From Eleusine coracana subsp. coracana (taxonomy: Eukaryota > Streptophyta > Magnoliopsida > Poales > Poaceae), in the NCBI GenBank assembly GCA_032690845.1, contig CM064422.1:6324001-6388000 (forward strand): DNA of 64,000 bases, given 5' to 3'. The stretch's first letter is position 1. Every line of letters begins with the position of its first letter. The notes beneath the pieces are model-generated. The model saw only the letters and a list, made by a program, of their open reading frames with translations, searched no databases and was not told the origin of the DNA. Below, piece by piece: positions 1-11,057 of this stretch. Position numbers and translations under genes: made by a program.

Positions 1-2
1 CA

Positions 3-332
3 AAATCTGAACTGGAGCAGTACCTTGAGGAATCCCTCACTCCCCGTATCCATGAGTTTGATATTCTGCACTGGTGGAACCTTAATACGGTCAAGTTCCC
101 AACCCTCTCAAAAATGGCCCGTGATATCTTGGCAATCCCTATGTCCATGCTAAGCAGCGGGAGCTCTATATTCTCCGCAGGAACAGGAACCCGCATGCTT
201 GATGACTACAGGAGCTCTCTTCGTCCAGAGATTGTGGAGGCACTTGTCTGTGCGAAAGACTGGCTTCAGTATGCACCTACTGCCACTGAGGCGCCTAGCT
301 CTGCACTTGTCAAGGCAGAAGGGGCAGCGTAG
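3..332 (+). CDS. hAT-transposase-derived DAYSLEEPER/RICESLEEPER-like protein, C-terminal part
   Basis: Only the last 109 codons lie in the window; the frame is open from base 3 to the TAG at 330-332, so the gene begins upstream. The peptide matches the hAT C-terminal dimerisation region: a Leu/Glu-rich lead-in (LEQYLEES), the conserved core WWNLNTVKFPTLSKMARDIL, then IPMS, followed further on by a MxDDYRSSLRPEIVEALVCAKDWL helix, typical of the plant BED-finger hAT family that includes domesticated DAYSLEEPER and RICESLEEPER. In the family this segment mediates dimerisation and the BED zinc finger (outside the window) binds DNA in the nucleus. I cannot tell a domesticated host gene from a transposon copy without the 5' part and the termini; the undamaged frame favours a functional gene. 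Confidence 0.85.
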   Translation, partial: KSELEQYLEESLTPRIHEFDILHWWNLNTVKFPTLSKMARDILAIPMSMLSSGSSIFSAGTGTRMLDDYRSSLRPEIVEALVCAKDWLQYAPTATEAPSSALVKAEGAA

Positions 333-1326
333 GCGGCCAAGTTGTCACAGCTTCCTTAGCGTGAATCTATCTATATGCCTTTTTTTTTAGTATATTTAAG
401 TGTAGGAGTATTGTAGGATGAAATTGCAGATTGTTTTGAAGTTTTGTCACTTAGTAGAGTTGTAATGGGTTAGTTCATTTGAATCCGTCGTACAATATCC
501 AATCAGTTCACTGTTAGGCCATTTTTAGTTATACAAGTGCTTGCCTGCTTTGAGTTATGGTGAATTAGTAATGCTTGCTTAAAGTGAATGAATAGTACCT
601 GTTACATACAGTAGGCTCCTTCAGATAAGCGAAGCTGTTATTTGCATTGGCTGGTATCGTGAATTCGTGACCAACTGGGTCTTGGACCGCAAATCGTAAT
701 GATTTGTACCGCGCACGTGTTGCTTGCTTTCTGCCGCCTGGTGGAAGAGAGAACTATGTGCGAGGTATTTCGGTGCAGCTCGATAGGCCTGGTTACCATT
801 TTTAGCCGAGACTGAATAATCTCTGGCCCAAGACAAGGTCATTACATTTTCTATCGTTATTTTTTTGAAAGATACTTTATTATATCTTGGGTTTTTATGT
901 GGTTTTGACTGGAACAATGAGCGGCAGCCATAGTGCCATACCGTACCGAAATGGGAACCTATACAAATCTCCCACAAAACACGGTCATGTTCACCTGACT
1001 TAACCTGATCTAGATCTCGGAGACAAGAAAATCACATGAGCAATATTGAACACACCAACAAACCCCCGGATCTCGCCATGTTCCGTGCCGCCCGCCACTT
1101 GCTTGCTAGATCGTTCGACCCAAGAATCCGACGGCCCGTGGGCGCCGTCACAAGACACCAAACCCGTGCGCGTGTCCAAGTACAAAGAAGCTCGCGCTAT
1201 CATCGCCATCTGCCGGTGCTGGGGCTCTTCTTAACTCGCCTCCGACAACACATCAAATACGTATCTCGCACTTGCACTCTCGTTCACTCACTGCGCCCAT
1301 TACTCCGCTCACCCACTCCAGATCTC
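333..1326. other. Spacer: 3' UTR of the hAT-derived gene and promoter side of PR-1
   Basis: AT-rich sequence after the stop at 332, with a T tract near 378 and no clear AATAAA. It becomes GC-richer from about 1040. Short open frames on both strands have no recognisable domain. I see no clear TATA box before 1327. The frame of PR-1 is open back to 1036, but that extension is Arg/His-rich with no family resemblance, so I treat it as leader sequence. Confidence 0.6.
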
Positions 1327-1896
1327 ATGGCGCCCCAGCGCTCCTTCTCCATGACCGCGGCTTCCCTCGTCTTCCTCCTCGCGCTCGGCGCCGCGCCTTC
1401 CCACGCCGCGCGGACTCTGGCCTCGGGCGCCGCGGCCCCGGCAACCACCAACAGCAGCAGCACCAGCAACGCGACGACGGCGAGCGAGTACCTGGCGCCA
1501 CACAACCAGGCGCGCTTGGCGGTGGGCGTGCCGCCGCTGCGGTGGAGCGCGGACCTGGCCTCCGCGGCGGCGGCGAAGGTGACGGTCCAGCGGCAGCAGG
1601 CGGCGGGGTGCGGGTTCGCGGACATGGGCGGGAGCCCGTACGGCACGAACCAGGGGTGGGCGAGCTACCGCGCCCGGCCGGCGGAGGTGGTGGCGTCGTG
1701 GGTGGCGCAGGGGAAGTTCTACAGCCACGGCAACAACACGTGCGCCGCGGGGAGGCAGTGCGGGACGTACACGCAGGTGGTGTGGCGGCGCATGCAGGAG
1801 GTCGGGTGCGCGCAGGCCACGTGCGCCGCGGGGGCCACCCTCACGCTCTGCCTCTACAACCCGCACGGCAACGTGCAGGGGCAGAGCCCCTACTAG
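1327..1896 (+). CDS. PR1: Pathogenesis-related protein 1-like (CAP/SCP superfamily), secreted
   Basis: Intronless, 189 residues. The ATG at 1327 is chosen because it places a signal peptide (hydrophobic AASLVFLLALG, then SHAA near residue 28) at the N terminus; an in-frame ATG at 1036 would bury it. A Ser/Thr/Asn-rich linker (about 40-53) precedes the CAP domain: YLAPHNQAR at 55-63, YGTNQGWASY at 105-114, CGTYTQVVWRRM at 145-156 and the end motif LCLYNPHGNVQG. Six cysteines (95, 139, 145, 161, 166, 175) fit the three PR-1 disulphides. PR-1 proteins are apoplastic, sterol-binding and often defence-induced. Odd: the family Glu of YGEN is Thr107 and the His of CGHYTQ is Thr147, so half of the CAP cavity tetrad is missing. 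The domain call is secure; a defence role is inference. Confidence 0.93.
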   Translation: MAPQRSFSMTAASLVFLLALGAAPSHAARTLASGAAAPATTNSSSTSNATTASEYLAPHNQARLAVGVPPLRWSADLASAAAAKVTVQRQQAAGCGFADMGGSPYGTNQGWASYRARPAEVVASWVAQGKFYSHGNNTCAAGRQCGTYTQVVWRRMQEVGCAQATCAAGATLTLCLYNPHGNVQGQSPY

Positions 1897-3281
1897 GATG
1901 AGGGCTGATCGTCGGGTTGGTGGCGCCGCTTCCTCTCGGGTCGCCGGCGCCGGCGCATCACCCATCCTTGAGGCGTCATGGTTAACTAGAGTAAGCCTAC
2001 GTATTGTGTGTTTTCTGTGTGATCTGGTGGCGTTCTTGTGTGTTCAGAGGAACTGCGTGCTCTGTTCTGATGTTAGCATGTGTCGCCATCGAAACGCTTA
2101 TGGTGTGATGCGCCTTGTTGTGCTATGGATGCGTGTTTGGCGGGCTGTGCACGATTGCTACACACGATCGAGCTCTGTCTCACCTCATGGACATACGGGG
2201 TTCAACAGATCCGTGACAGATTAGATTGACTGCTCTAGTAGTGTACAAAACATTCGCACCGTGCTCTTAGAATAGCACTTTCGCAGCGGCCGATGATGCG
2301 TCGTCTTGCTAGGCGTTAGGCGACACAGCCAAAGGACATCATTTGGCAAAAGCGATGGTTGATCGTGCCCGTGACCTCGTCCGATTTCTTTTTGAAACAA
2401 GATGGATCGCGAATTGCAGGTGTTGTTGCCGTGGCTGGCGGTGCGTCGTACCATTGCTCCCCCAATCGAATTGGGGACCGATGGTATCGGAAAGTAGTTC
2501 ATGCGTGAGTCTTTTCGTACATTGCAGCATCCGGACTTGTCCGCGACCCAGCAACAAGGGGGCCGATGGACTTGCAGCGTATGGGGCGAGTGTTGTCCAT
2601 TCTGGTTCGTCAGTGTTTATGAAATTTTCAATTTTTTTTTTTTTGAAAATCTGGTAACACAAAATATATTCTAGACTATATCTAAGACAACGTTGTCTCA
2701 TGTGAAGAGAAACGAGATCAGACTATACAATTCAAATAAAATGAAAAAATATACTAAATACCCTAAACGACCGGTGCTACAAAGAGAAGGATTCAGCTTT
2801 TAGGCTTGATAGACTATGATTCGCGTTGAGGCCATAACTTGCGTCGTGGGCCGATCTTGACTGGCGGTGGGCTGCGCACGTACTAAACCCAAGGAAATTG
2901 TAGCAGCGCAGCAAGCGCACAACGCGACGTACGTCGTGCACCGCAACGTAGCATTAGCTCTCTCGCTCGCGCGGTTCCGTTCGATTCGCTGAGCACGAAC
3001 AAAAACCAACAGAAATGGCGGGCAAAATGTTACGAACGTCCGGTAGTCCGCTACCGCCCGGATTGATCGGCGCGCATGCAGAAATGGATCGTAACAAATC
3101 CTCCCGTGGATCCGTCGACGGAAACCCGGGTTAAAACCCCTCCTTCCCCCCCTCGCCTCGGTCGTGTGGAAGATATCGTCCTGCACGCGCCGCCAGCTTA
3201 ATTCAACGCCGCCGTACGTCGTCGGAACGGCGCGGCCTGCAGCCTAGCTGCTACTTACGTACGCGCACATTATTGATACCC
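1897..3281. other. Spacer between PR-1 and the MIZ1-like gene
   Basis: PR-1 3' UTR, then sequence with no recognisable gene. A T run sits at about 2630-2645 between near-complementary flanks, and a perfect 14-base palindrome at 2685-2698. The last 400 bases are rich in CG and CGTACG-type words, as expected of a grass promoter or leader for the gene starting at 3282. Open frames here lack domains. Confidence 0.5.
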
Positions 3282-4052
3282 ATGCCGCCGGCAGTCGTTC
3301 CCGTACTGGAAGAAGACTCCACCGCCGCCAGCGCCGGCGGCGGCGCAGTTGACGAGAAGGCGGCGCGGCACAGCTGCCACGTGGCGTGGTGGGCCAACGT
3401 CCGGTGCCTCCTCACCACCACCATCCTCCCCTGCCACGGCCTCTCCACGCTCATCATGACACCAGCACCCACCTCCTCCTCCACCGTCGGCGGCACGCTC
3501 TTCCTCCCGTCCACCGGCGGCGACCGCCGCGTCCGGCTCTTCCTCCAGAACCACGACTCCTCCTCCTCACCGTCCGACCCCCACCACCTGCTGGTGCTCG
3601 ACCTGCCCGCGAGCCTCGGCGGCGCCGACGTGGCGGCGGCGGGGCGGATCGTGCTGGAGTGCCGGCGCGAGTGGGGCCCACCTGCTGATGATGAGTACCA
3701 ACGACCCGCCGACTCCTCGTCGTCGTCCCTGTGCCCACTGCTCGAGTCGCCCAGGTGGACGGTGTACTGCAACGGGCGGCGGCAAGCCGGGTACGCGGCG
3801 AGGAGGGGTTGCCCGTCGGACGCGGAAGGGTGGGCGATGGAGACGCTGCGCGCCGTGACGGCCGGCGCGGGAAGGCTCCCCGGCCGCGGCGGAGGCGGCG
3901 TGGAGTACCTGCGCGGGAGGTTCCACCGGGTCGTCGGCTCCCCCGACGCCGAGTCGTTCCACCTCGTCGAGCCCGTCGGGTGGCCGGGAGTTGTCAGCAA
4001 AGGCGGATGCGGATGCGACGGCGGGCTCAGCATCTTCTTCCATCGGGTTTGA
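3282..4052 (+). CDS. MIZU-KUSSEI 1-like protein (DUF617)
   Basis: Intronless, 256 residues, starting at the first in-frame ATG (3282). The C-terminal half carries the DUF617 pattern: LESPRWTVYCNGRRQAGYA, then a helix ending WAMETLRAV, YLRGRFHRVVGS, the DAESFHLVEPVG segment and the family end LSIFFHRV. Length and lack of introns fit the family. Arabidopsis MIZ1 acts in root hydrotropism at the ER; most paralogues are of unknown function. The N-terminal 100 residues are Ser/Thr/Pro- and Ala-rich and less conserved, as is usual. It lies 1.4 kb downstream of PR-1 on the same strand with its own spacer. Family assignment is confident; whether this is the true MIZ1 orthologue or another DUF617 paralogue is open. 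Confidence 0.88.
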   Translation: MPPAVVPVLEEDSTAASAGGGAVDEKAARHSCHVAWWANVRCLLTTTILPCHGLSTLIMTPAPTSSSTVGGTLFLPSTGGDRRVRLFLQNHDSSSSPSDPHHLLVLDLPASLGGADVAAAGRIVLECRREWGPPADDEYQRPADSSSSSLCPLLESPRWTVYCNGRRQAGYAARRGCPSDAEGWAMETLRAVTAGAGRLPGRGGGGVEYLRGRFHRVVGSPDAESFHLVEPVGWPGVVSKGGCGCDGGLSIFFHRV

Positions 4053-5312
4053 TCGCCGCGTTAATTATAATCGTTTTGCACGGCGGCACCGGAGCGAGCT
4101 GAGTTCGCAGAGATCATTTGCAGCACTTCTTTCTCAAGATTTTTTTTTTCTTGTTAGTGCCACGTCCGAGTACTACTGCCTGTACATACTCAGTTTCTTT
4201 CATATTCACATTTTGTTACTTACTAGAGTACTTGTATGCAAATGGTACGCGCGCTCTTTCTGTTGAATCACTCGATCGGGCATTCTCAGGGGAAACATCT
4301 CAAGACACGACAAATAAGAAGACTGTGTGGCGACAATGCCAGAAACCAGACGCGACGGAAGAGAGACAAGATCGCACATATTTGAGTGCGACATGAACTT
4401 TCAGATCAACCCCATCTGTCTTGTCACTTACAACCGACGAATCCACGATGCTGTGCACGCAACAATCACGTCTGGGGTACTGGGGTTGGGAGTTTGACAC
4501 ACATATCAGAACCCGTTGGCTACTGTGCGTATGTGAATTGACAGTGATAATAGATGCAACTATGGCTTGGAATTGGAATCATTGAAATCGGCTAGGGCCG
4601 GGCCTTTGTGAAAAAAAAAAAAGGTTTTGCTATTTGGCGGGTACTCGCTAGTATTGGATCAAGCTAGCAACCAGCTCTTCCCTTCTCTCCCGATACCACC
4701 ATTCAAAAATTCATCCCAGCTTCCCAACGCTTCGAATAGCAAGAGTATAACAAGAGGGAACTTTGATATAAAGAAATGATAAGAATATCACTTGTATGCA
4801 ACCCTAAACCTTAACAAGTCCACCAGAGTAATAATGCGCAAGCCTACCCGAGGAAACAATCACAAAGTTGGTATCCGAATATAATTCTTAAACAAATGTG
4901 TATTGCTTATGAAAGTGTATCAATCAAGTGAAAGAAAGGCCGCCAGTACAAATTGTCTAACAAATTTCTGAATCTTTATTAAGCGTCACATTATTACTGC
5001 CAATGCGATTCCCCTGACTCCACATTTCCAGCCTCCTAATGATGCATCCACAATGTAAATCAATCAGCATGGCAAAACTGTACTACCTGCTAGCGTGCTG
5101 ACATGATGCATCCATTGTTTCGGCCCATGACCTATCTTATTCTGTTTTTATTGATTGAGACTTGATGAAGAGCATCAATATTGCTTTCAATTAGATTGGT
5201 CATCAGTCATCACCGGTTGCACTACTGCAGCATCAATATAACGAGACACCCAAGTGATAGAACCATAGAGGAGAATACCTTGTATCATGATCTGTTTTCA
5301 TGCTAGGGACTA
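4053..5312. other. Spacer after the MIZ1-like gene
   Basis: 3' UTR and AT-rich intergenic DNA. T run at about 4140 and A run at 4610-4622. No coding signal, tRNA or paired terminal repeat is seen. Confidence 0.5.
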
Positions 5313-5389
5313 TAGAACAAGTCAGTTTTTTTTTTTGGAAGCCTCTCCTACGGGGTACAACTGTAGTATCTGTTCATTAGAACAAGTCA
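5313..5389 (-). mobile_element. Tiny truncated retro-insert with 12-bp target duplication
   Basis: A 53-base insert (5325-5377) starting with a T run is bracketed by the perfect 12-base repeat tagaacaagtca at 5313-5324 and 5378-5389. A T run at the left end on the + strand equals a poly(A) end on the - strand, so this looks like a severely 5'-truncated SINE, LINE or other poly(A) insertion in minus orientation. The parent element cannot be named from 53 bases. Confidence 0.6.
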
Positions 5390-5510
5390 ATTAGTAGTAG
5401 GCATATTTGTTTGTAGACCTGCTTGCTGCCTCTATGCCACTTCTTAGAGATACTGAACCTTATTTTTTTTCTTCACACATGCAGATACACCAAGATAGAT
5501 TCGCTTGGAT

Positions 5511-5632
5511 CACTACCAAAATTCATAAGTTTGTCGTGTGTTAGGATCTTCGCCGTGTGCCTTTTATCAGGCACACAACGAACAACTCCTTCGCCGTGTG
5601 CCCTTTGTTGGACACACGATGAAAACCTAGTG
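5511..5632. mobile_element. CACTA-type terminal fragment with two subterminal hairpins
   Basis: Begins with CACTACCAAAA and holds two inverted-repeat pairs: TTCGCCGTGTGCC near 5549 with its partner ending near 5582, and the same motif near 5590 with its partner ending near 5622. CACTA (En/Spm) elements start with CACTA and carry dense subterminal repeats of this kind in grasses. CTAGTG at 5627-5632 could be the other end, but no matching 3-bp target duplication is visible, so this may be only one end of a decayed element. Confidence 0.5.
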
Positions 5633-5837
5633 AAATTTGCTAGTTATTATGCAAAAATGTTTGACAAAATGAGTCAATTTGATAACCAAATATGATCAAT
5701 GGGTTCATATAATGGGCAAATATTCAATTGCAATAGTAACACTATCACTAATATAAACCTATTAAATTGGACCTTCTATCTGTACAGCAAGGCAAGCATA
5801 TGACAGCACTACTTATCTAAACAAGAAGAGTAATAGG

Positions 5838-6151
5838 TAGGGGCGGAGCTGCACCCCGTGCTGGGGGGGCTGCAGCACCCCCTTGGCCTAGAAAATATAA
5901 ATAGCCTCCTGTGTATCAGTGTAGAAATTTGGATAATTTTTGGACTGCTATCTAACGAAGTAACGTAACACCCTACCTATGAACCACTATTAAGTGTAAA
6001 CACAACAGAAAAAAAATGCTATTCACCTCAAGAATCAATACTGCTGGCTTTGCCTTCTGCTGTTTGTCAAATTCTATATCATCAACGTCGTTCACTAATC
6101 ATTTAAAAAAAATTTAGCACCCCCTTGTGTTCATTCCTGGCTCCGCCACTG
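5838..6151. mobile_element. Non-autonomous hAT MITE, 314 bp
   Basis: The left end TAGGGGCGGAGC pairs with the right end, whose reverse complement is CAGTGGCGGAGCC. The element is flanked by a perfect 8-bp duplication, gtaatagg, at 5830-5837 and 6152-6159. An 8-bp duplication plus CAGNGGCGGAGC-type termini identify hAT. There is no transposase, so it must have been mobilised in trans. The intact duplication shows the element has not excised. Confidence 0.88.
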
Positions 6152-6159
6152 GTAATAGG

Positions 6160-8485
6160 ACAACTTTTTTTTTGAAAGGCCGTAATTGGAAGAAACTCAT
6201 GCAAGCAAGCACACCAGCTAATTACTAATCAAAATGGCAAAGGAAATTAGGACTCACATGCGATGCGAGGATGATAACTCTGGCTGCCACATTTGCTATC
6301 CGTAGAACAATAGGATGATTATTCTTTTGTCTTTGTTTTTTTTTTTTTGCATCTAAATTAAAAGTCTTGATTCCTTAGTAATAGACTGTAGATGTGTGAA
6401 TCGTATGATAAAAAATAGGCGCTTGGAAAAGGTAGAAATAATGGAGAATATCATCATTCGACTTTGCACAATGCAGAAAGGACTACCTAATATAACAACT
6501 ATCAACAAGGTTATCTACAAGCTTATGCTTTTTCTACAACTAATCCTTAGTAAGTTGGCCAAACTATTGCTACATCACTACATATACCTAGATAGGTTTG
6601 GCAAGCATGGAGGAGGTATTGCTGATTTGTGCTAGCTTAATTGTATAACATTCGCTTATTTTATCTATGTTCAAGAATATCTTAAGCATTATTATTGCTT
6701 AGTTAACGAGGAGAAAAGGAAGTTCCACAAGTACGTTCATGCATAATTTACCATGAATGGATCCATATAATTTCATCTGCAGGAGTCATGAAAAATACTA
6801 AATGCAATTTTGAGACATGGATATATCCCATCAAGCTAAGGTTATGAGCAAAATATCTTTTCACGGGATGGCAAGTATTAATGCAATACCAAAACTTAAG
6901 ATGAGTAGAACGACAATGGAAAAAAAATCACATACCTGAGAAAAAAAACGAAGTAAGTTGAACTGTGGCTAGGTAAGTTTGTGATATTGGCACGGCTCAA
7001 TCAGATCGGAGAGAGAGCACGCCTGCAGCTCGCTAGCAAAAACTACCTGATTTGATTGAACCATGCCAACATCGCACTCTCCCAGCCATATGCTTGCCAA
7101 AGCAAGCTGCCATCCTGCCAAGCTCCCCCAATGTAAGCTCAAGAGAGGACTTCTTGACACCCAATGAAACATGAACACAAGCTGAGCAGCAAGCAACTGA
7201 ATTAATAGGCGCTGCCACAATATGATGGACGTCTGCCGAGACGAAAAGAAATAATGAGATAGAGAAATGGTTGAGACGTCAATATCTCGCCAAGCCTCTC
7301 TTAACCTCCCTCATTAGAAAATAGAAAACCCCACAGCACACGCACACACGGGCAAAAAATAGATACAAATTGCAGGCCAAGACGTCAGGGGAAGAGAGGA
7401 GAGGCTGGCAGTCAATGACTTGCCTTGCCGACGCGTCTTTCCTCAAGCAGTGGTTGATGACTTGCAGCAGCCAGCTACCGCTCCATCGTCTCGATATCAG
7501 CCGCCCTGCCGGCCTGGATAGGTCCAGACCCGGCCGGGAGCAAGCACCAGAACGACCATTTTTTTAGAGGAATTACCTGCCTAGGTGCCTAACTGGTGAT
7601 TTCCCATGTGAAGTCATGTTGGAGGGCCTCGGCGATTTGATGGCCTCTTGTTGTTGCATTGCATCGGCACTGTGTAACCGAGTCTGATTTGGTCAAGACA
7701 ATGCAGGAACAGAAGTTGCTTGGTCAGCTGAATACGTGTTCCTGATGAGTTGCGATTTGGCAGGTCAGTTGAGGGACAGTACAACGAGCATGAGTACAAG
7801 GGGTTGATGACCTGTACCTTGGAAAGTATTGATATTTGGAGCTGGAGATAGCTTAAAATATATGGAACCTTTGTAACTACCCATCGGCTGCTGTCTTTCG
7901 ATCAAGACTGGCATGGATAATGATGCATCTCTTGCTAGTTCATTCATCCACCAGATAGTAAAAATTTAATTTACTGCTTTTAATTAGGTCTATGAATACT
8001 CCAATACCTTAACAAAATTATCAGCGACGATGCACGTATTTATATATATAGCACAGCCTGCACTGACAAAAAAAAAATGCAGTCGTTATCGCGTTGATAT
8101 GTATTATCTTATAGATTTTGCGATCATATCGCCATGCTGCCTGCATTAAACACAGTGTAGTATCTGAATCTGCACACAGGACTGCAGAGAACTGTTTCAA
8201 GGTCTTCTATGGAGTGGTACGGCGAAGTGCCCTGACCTTGTCGTGCATGGCCATGCTAGATGGATTCTTAGCATTGGCCAGTCGCGTCACCGTTTTTAAG
8301 GCGCACCAGGAGCTTGAAAGGGATGGAGAGTCAATGAATCCCAAACAAAAGCGTCAATATTCAACAGGACCGGTGAAGTATAGAGAGAACAATGTAAATG
8401 TTGATCCTAACCCATCCATTCTCTATACTGATCATTTTCAGCTTCTTTTATGTGAGTTCCTCTCATCCTTTTCTGCATTTAATAT

Positions 8486-8488
<3 letters not shown>
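6160..8488. other. Gene-free AT-rich spacer
   Basis: No recognised gene. T run at 6337-6348. The stretch 7370-7560 is more GC-rich but its frames match nothing I know. Short frames, including one that runs into the AT microsatellite, are uninformative. Confidence 0.4.

Positions 8489-8568
<80 letters not shown>
8489..8568. repeat. (AT)40 microsatellite
   Basis: Eighty uninterrupted bases of alternating A and T. It makes a spurious Ile/Tyr open frame across the tract. Such perfect tracts are usually highly length-variable between individuals. Confidence 0.98.
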
Positions 8569-8571
<3 letters not shown>

Positions 8572-9187
8572 TTGAAGGCGAGCTGAGTATTGTTAATGCG
8601 CAAAACTAGTGCTCACAATGGTCAATTTTCTAGGTCGGATTTTCCGTTGTCTAAAAAATAAGCGTCAATTTTTTTATAGAATACATATAAAAAAAGAAGC
8701 AAGGTGAAGGTAAGTTACAACGCGCAGCATCATTGATGGTACGACTGCTAGCTGTTTGAGAATTGATATAAGAATCAATCAATCATGAGTTGAGAATCTA
8801 AAACAAAAAAGGACACAAGAGGGATGGAAAGGTGGCAATCGCTGAACGAAATCGGTTGTACGTACAATTTCTTATACTAGTAGTTTGTACCGTACGAAAT
8901 TATTAAGACCAAGAGGATAATAGAAATATCTCGCCTGCTCGTGCAGCTAATGTGCCTCTTGTTGTGGCCTATCTTTGAGAATGGCTTTGACGCTCATGTT
9001 CTTTGCCCCTCATTTTGGAGACGTGGTTAGGAGAATTTTTTGAGTTTATCAAGATGCTTTCAATTTATTTTTTGATGACTACGGTGGCTAGAACTAACTC
9101 AAGCATTCAGAGTAACATGTGTTTTTGGAGATGAAAGTTGGAAGTAGGAGTGTTCTTTTTCTTTTTTTTAGTTGGTTATAATAAGAA

Positions 9188-9720
9188 GGGAAAAGTCTAT
9201 TTTACTCCCCTAATAATTTACTTTGTCCAATTTACACCCTAAATAAAATTTTGGCTCAATTTACTCCCTCAAACAATTTAAATCAGTACAATTTACTCCC
9301 TGATGTAGTTTTTCTTTTTTGTTTCTATTTGTATAATATGAATTTAGTGCTGAAATTTTACACAATGATAGGTTTTATAGAATTTTATGCTAAAAAAATA
9401 TAAAGTATATTTTACACATATATTATATAGTTTAATAATATCTATTACTACCTTAACTATAGAGCTCTAAAATTATATATAAAATATTTATAAAAAAATA
9501 GAAATATATATTTTTTATATAGTGATTGTTATAATCTTTCATAGTGTAAAATTTGAGCATCAAATTCTAAGTGTACAAAGAGAAACAAAAAGGATAAATT
9601 ACATCAGGGTGTAAATTGCACCAACTTAAATTGTTTGAGTGAGTAAATTGAGTCAAGATTTTGTTCGGAGAGTAAATTGGACAAAGTGGATTGTTCGGGG
9701 GAGTAAAATAGACTTTTTCC
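9188..9720. mobile_element. Mutator-type MITE with long terminal inverted repeats, 533 bp
   Basis: The left end (gggaaaagtctattttactc) matches the reverse complement of the right end; similarity continues through the repeated 'aatttactcc' phrases for close to 190 bp. A perfect 9-bp duplication, taataagaa, sits at 9179-9187 and 9721-9729. A 9-bp duplication with long TIRs is the Mutator/MULE signature. The central AT-rich part has no coding frame, so it is non-autonomous. Confidence 0.88.
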
Positions 9721-9740
9721 TAATAAGAAATAGCTATATG

Positions 9741-11057
9741 TATTATTATTATTATTATTATTGAGTAATTCGGGGAGGGAGGAGAGCATCCCCACCTTTT
9801 TATTTCATAAAAAGCACATACATGAGCAGGATGTTACATGTCGTTTATGAAGAAACTAGCAAGGGAGAGGAGAAAGAACAATAACACCCACAATCGGGAC
9901 ACAACACAGACTCCAGGGGTACAAACAGAGAGGATTAAAAGGATCACAACTCTCGATCAACCAAAGATAGGCCCTAACCTTGAGCAAGAGCTGAAGATCA
10001 ATCGCCGATCGTCAATAAAGTGGCACCACCGAACAACATACTTGTCTTCTTTACAATAGTAACTGCACCGCCATACCACCCCTAGTAGCTACGTCGATCT
10101 GTTGCCGCCCTCCACCTTTCAGTAAGGGGAGGAATCCTTGAAGGACCGAGGGACCGTCCAACAGAAAGGGGACTAAGGGTTGAGGTAGCACAACCACCAT
10201 TGCATTTCCGGAAATGATGACCTCCCTTGAAGCTGATGAGAACACCTTTCTTCCGAGCATTTGGTCTCCACGAGCCGCTATCTAACGTCCTTTTTGGGGG
10301 AGGAAATCACAAAAAAAGGAGAGCCAGCAAACATGAATGCACGACATATGATTTGATATCATCATCAACAAGGAGTCCGATGATGAAGCAGAGATGTCAG
10401 TAGCAAGCAGACACCCATTGAACCACAAAGAGAGTCAACAGCTGGCCCAACACAATAAACCAGCTTCAACATGATGAGAGGAAATGGGCACAAGGACATG
10501 AGATTTCCCAAAGCTTGATGAGAAGGAGCACAAGAGCCATTTTGAATCCTCCGAAGGTAGAACACCTTCCTACAATCTGGCAGCACTTTTATTGGATAAC
10601 TTCCATGTCTTCTTCACAATCGCGCTCAGCCCACCATCAACATATAGAAGGGTAGCATGACCACCATGGTCGCTTAATCTACCAACCACACATTGAAGGA
10701 AGCAGAGTCCCCAATGCAACTATTGCATCAGGACCAACAATTATGAAGAACAATACCTGAGTTTTGCCATGAGTAGAGCGGGTTGGGATGTCACAACATT
10801 GCCTCGAACGAGGTGAACGGCACCCTAGGGTGTCGTCATTGCCGGCGCCGACGTGCAGCCGGGTTAGGCTTTCGCCCGGCCTCCCTCACCGCCCTGAGGT
10901 GACAAGCAAAAAATAGCGCGTCAGAGCAGCGGCCGTCGATTGGCCGGTGGATCTGGGGTAGTCTGGTCGGGGCTAGTTGCGCCTCCAAGTCGCCTCGAGC
11001 GAGACGACGCGAGGGCCTCTCCCTTCGTACTATTTTTTTTCAAGATTGACGTCTGTT
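9741..11057 (-). mobile_element. LINE-like non-LTR insert, non-coding, minus orientation
   Basis: On the - strand the segment starts with a GC-rich leader (about 10800-11030 on the + strand), runs through sequence lacking a long frame, and ends in an (AAT)n tail (9741-9762). The octamer gctatatg flanks it at 9733-9740 and 11058-11065, consistent with a short target duplication. A simple trinucleotide tail and target duplication suggest a non-LTR retrotransposon. I find no reverse transcriptase, so it is deleted or non-autonomous; family not identified. Confidence 0.42.

Noticed and set aside
1036..1326. N-terminal extension of the PR-1 frame to an upstream ATG
   Set aside because: It would place the signal peptide internally, and the extension is His/Arg-rich with no family similarity; the start at 1327 is far better.
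3273..3281. Start of the MIZ1-like frame at 3273
   Set aside because: The codon there is TTG; the first ATG is at 3282.
8118..8570. 150-codon frame ending in an Ile/Tyr run
   Set aside because: It is produced by the (AT)40 microsatellite and has no domain or splice support.
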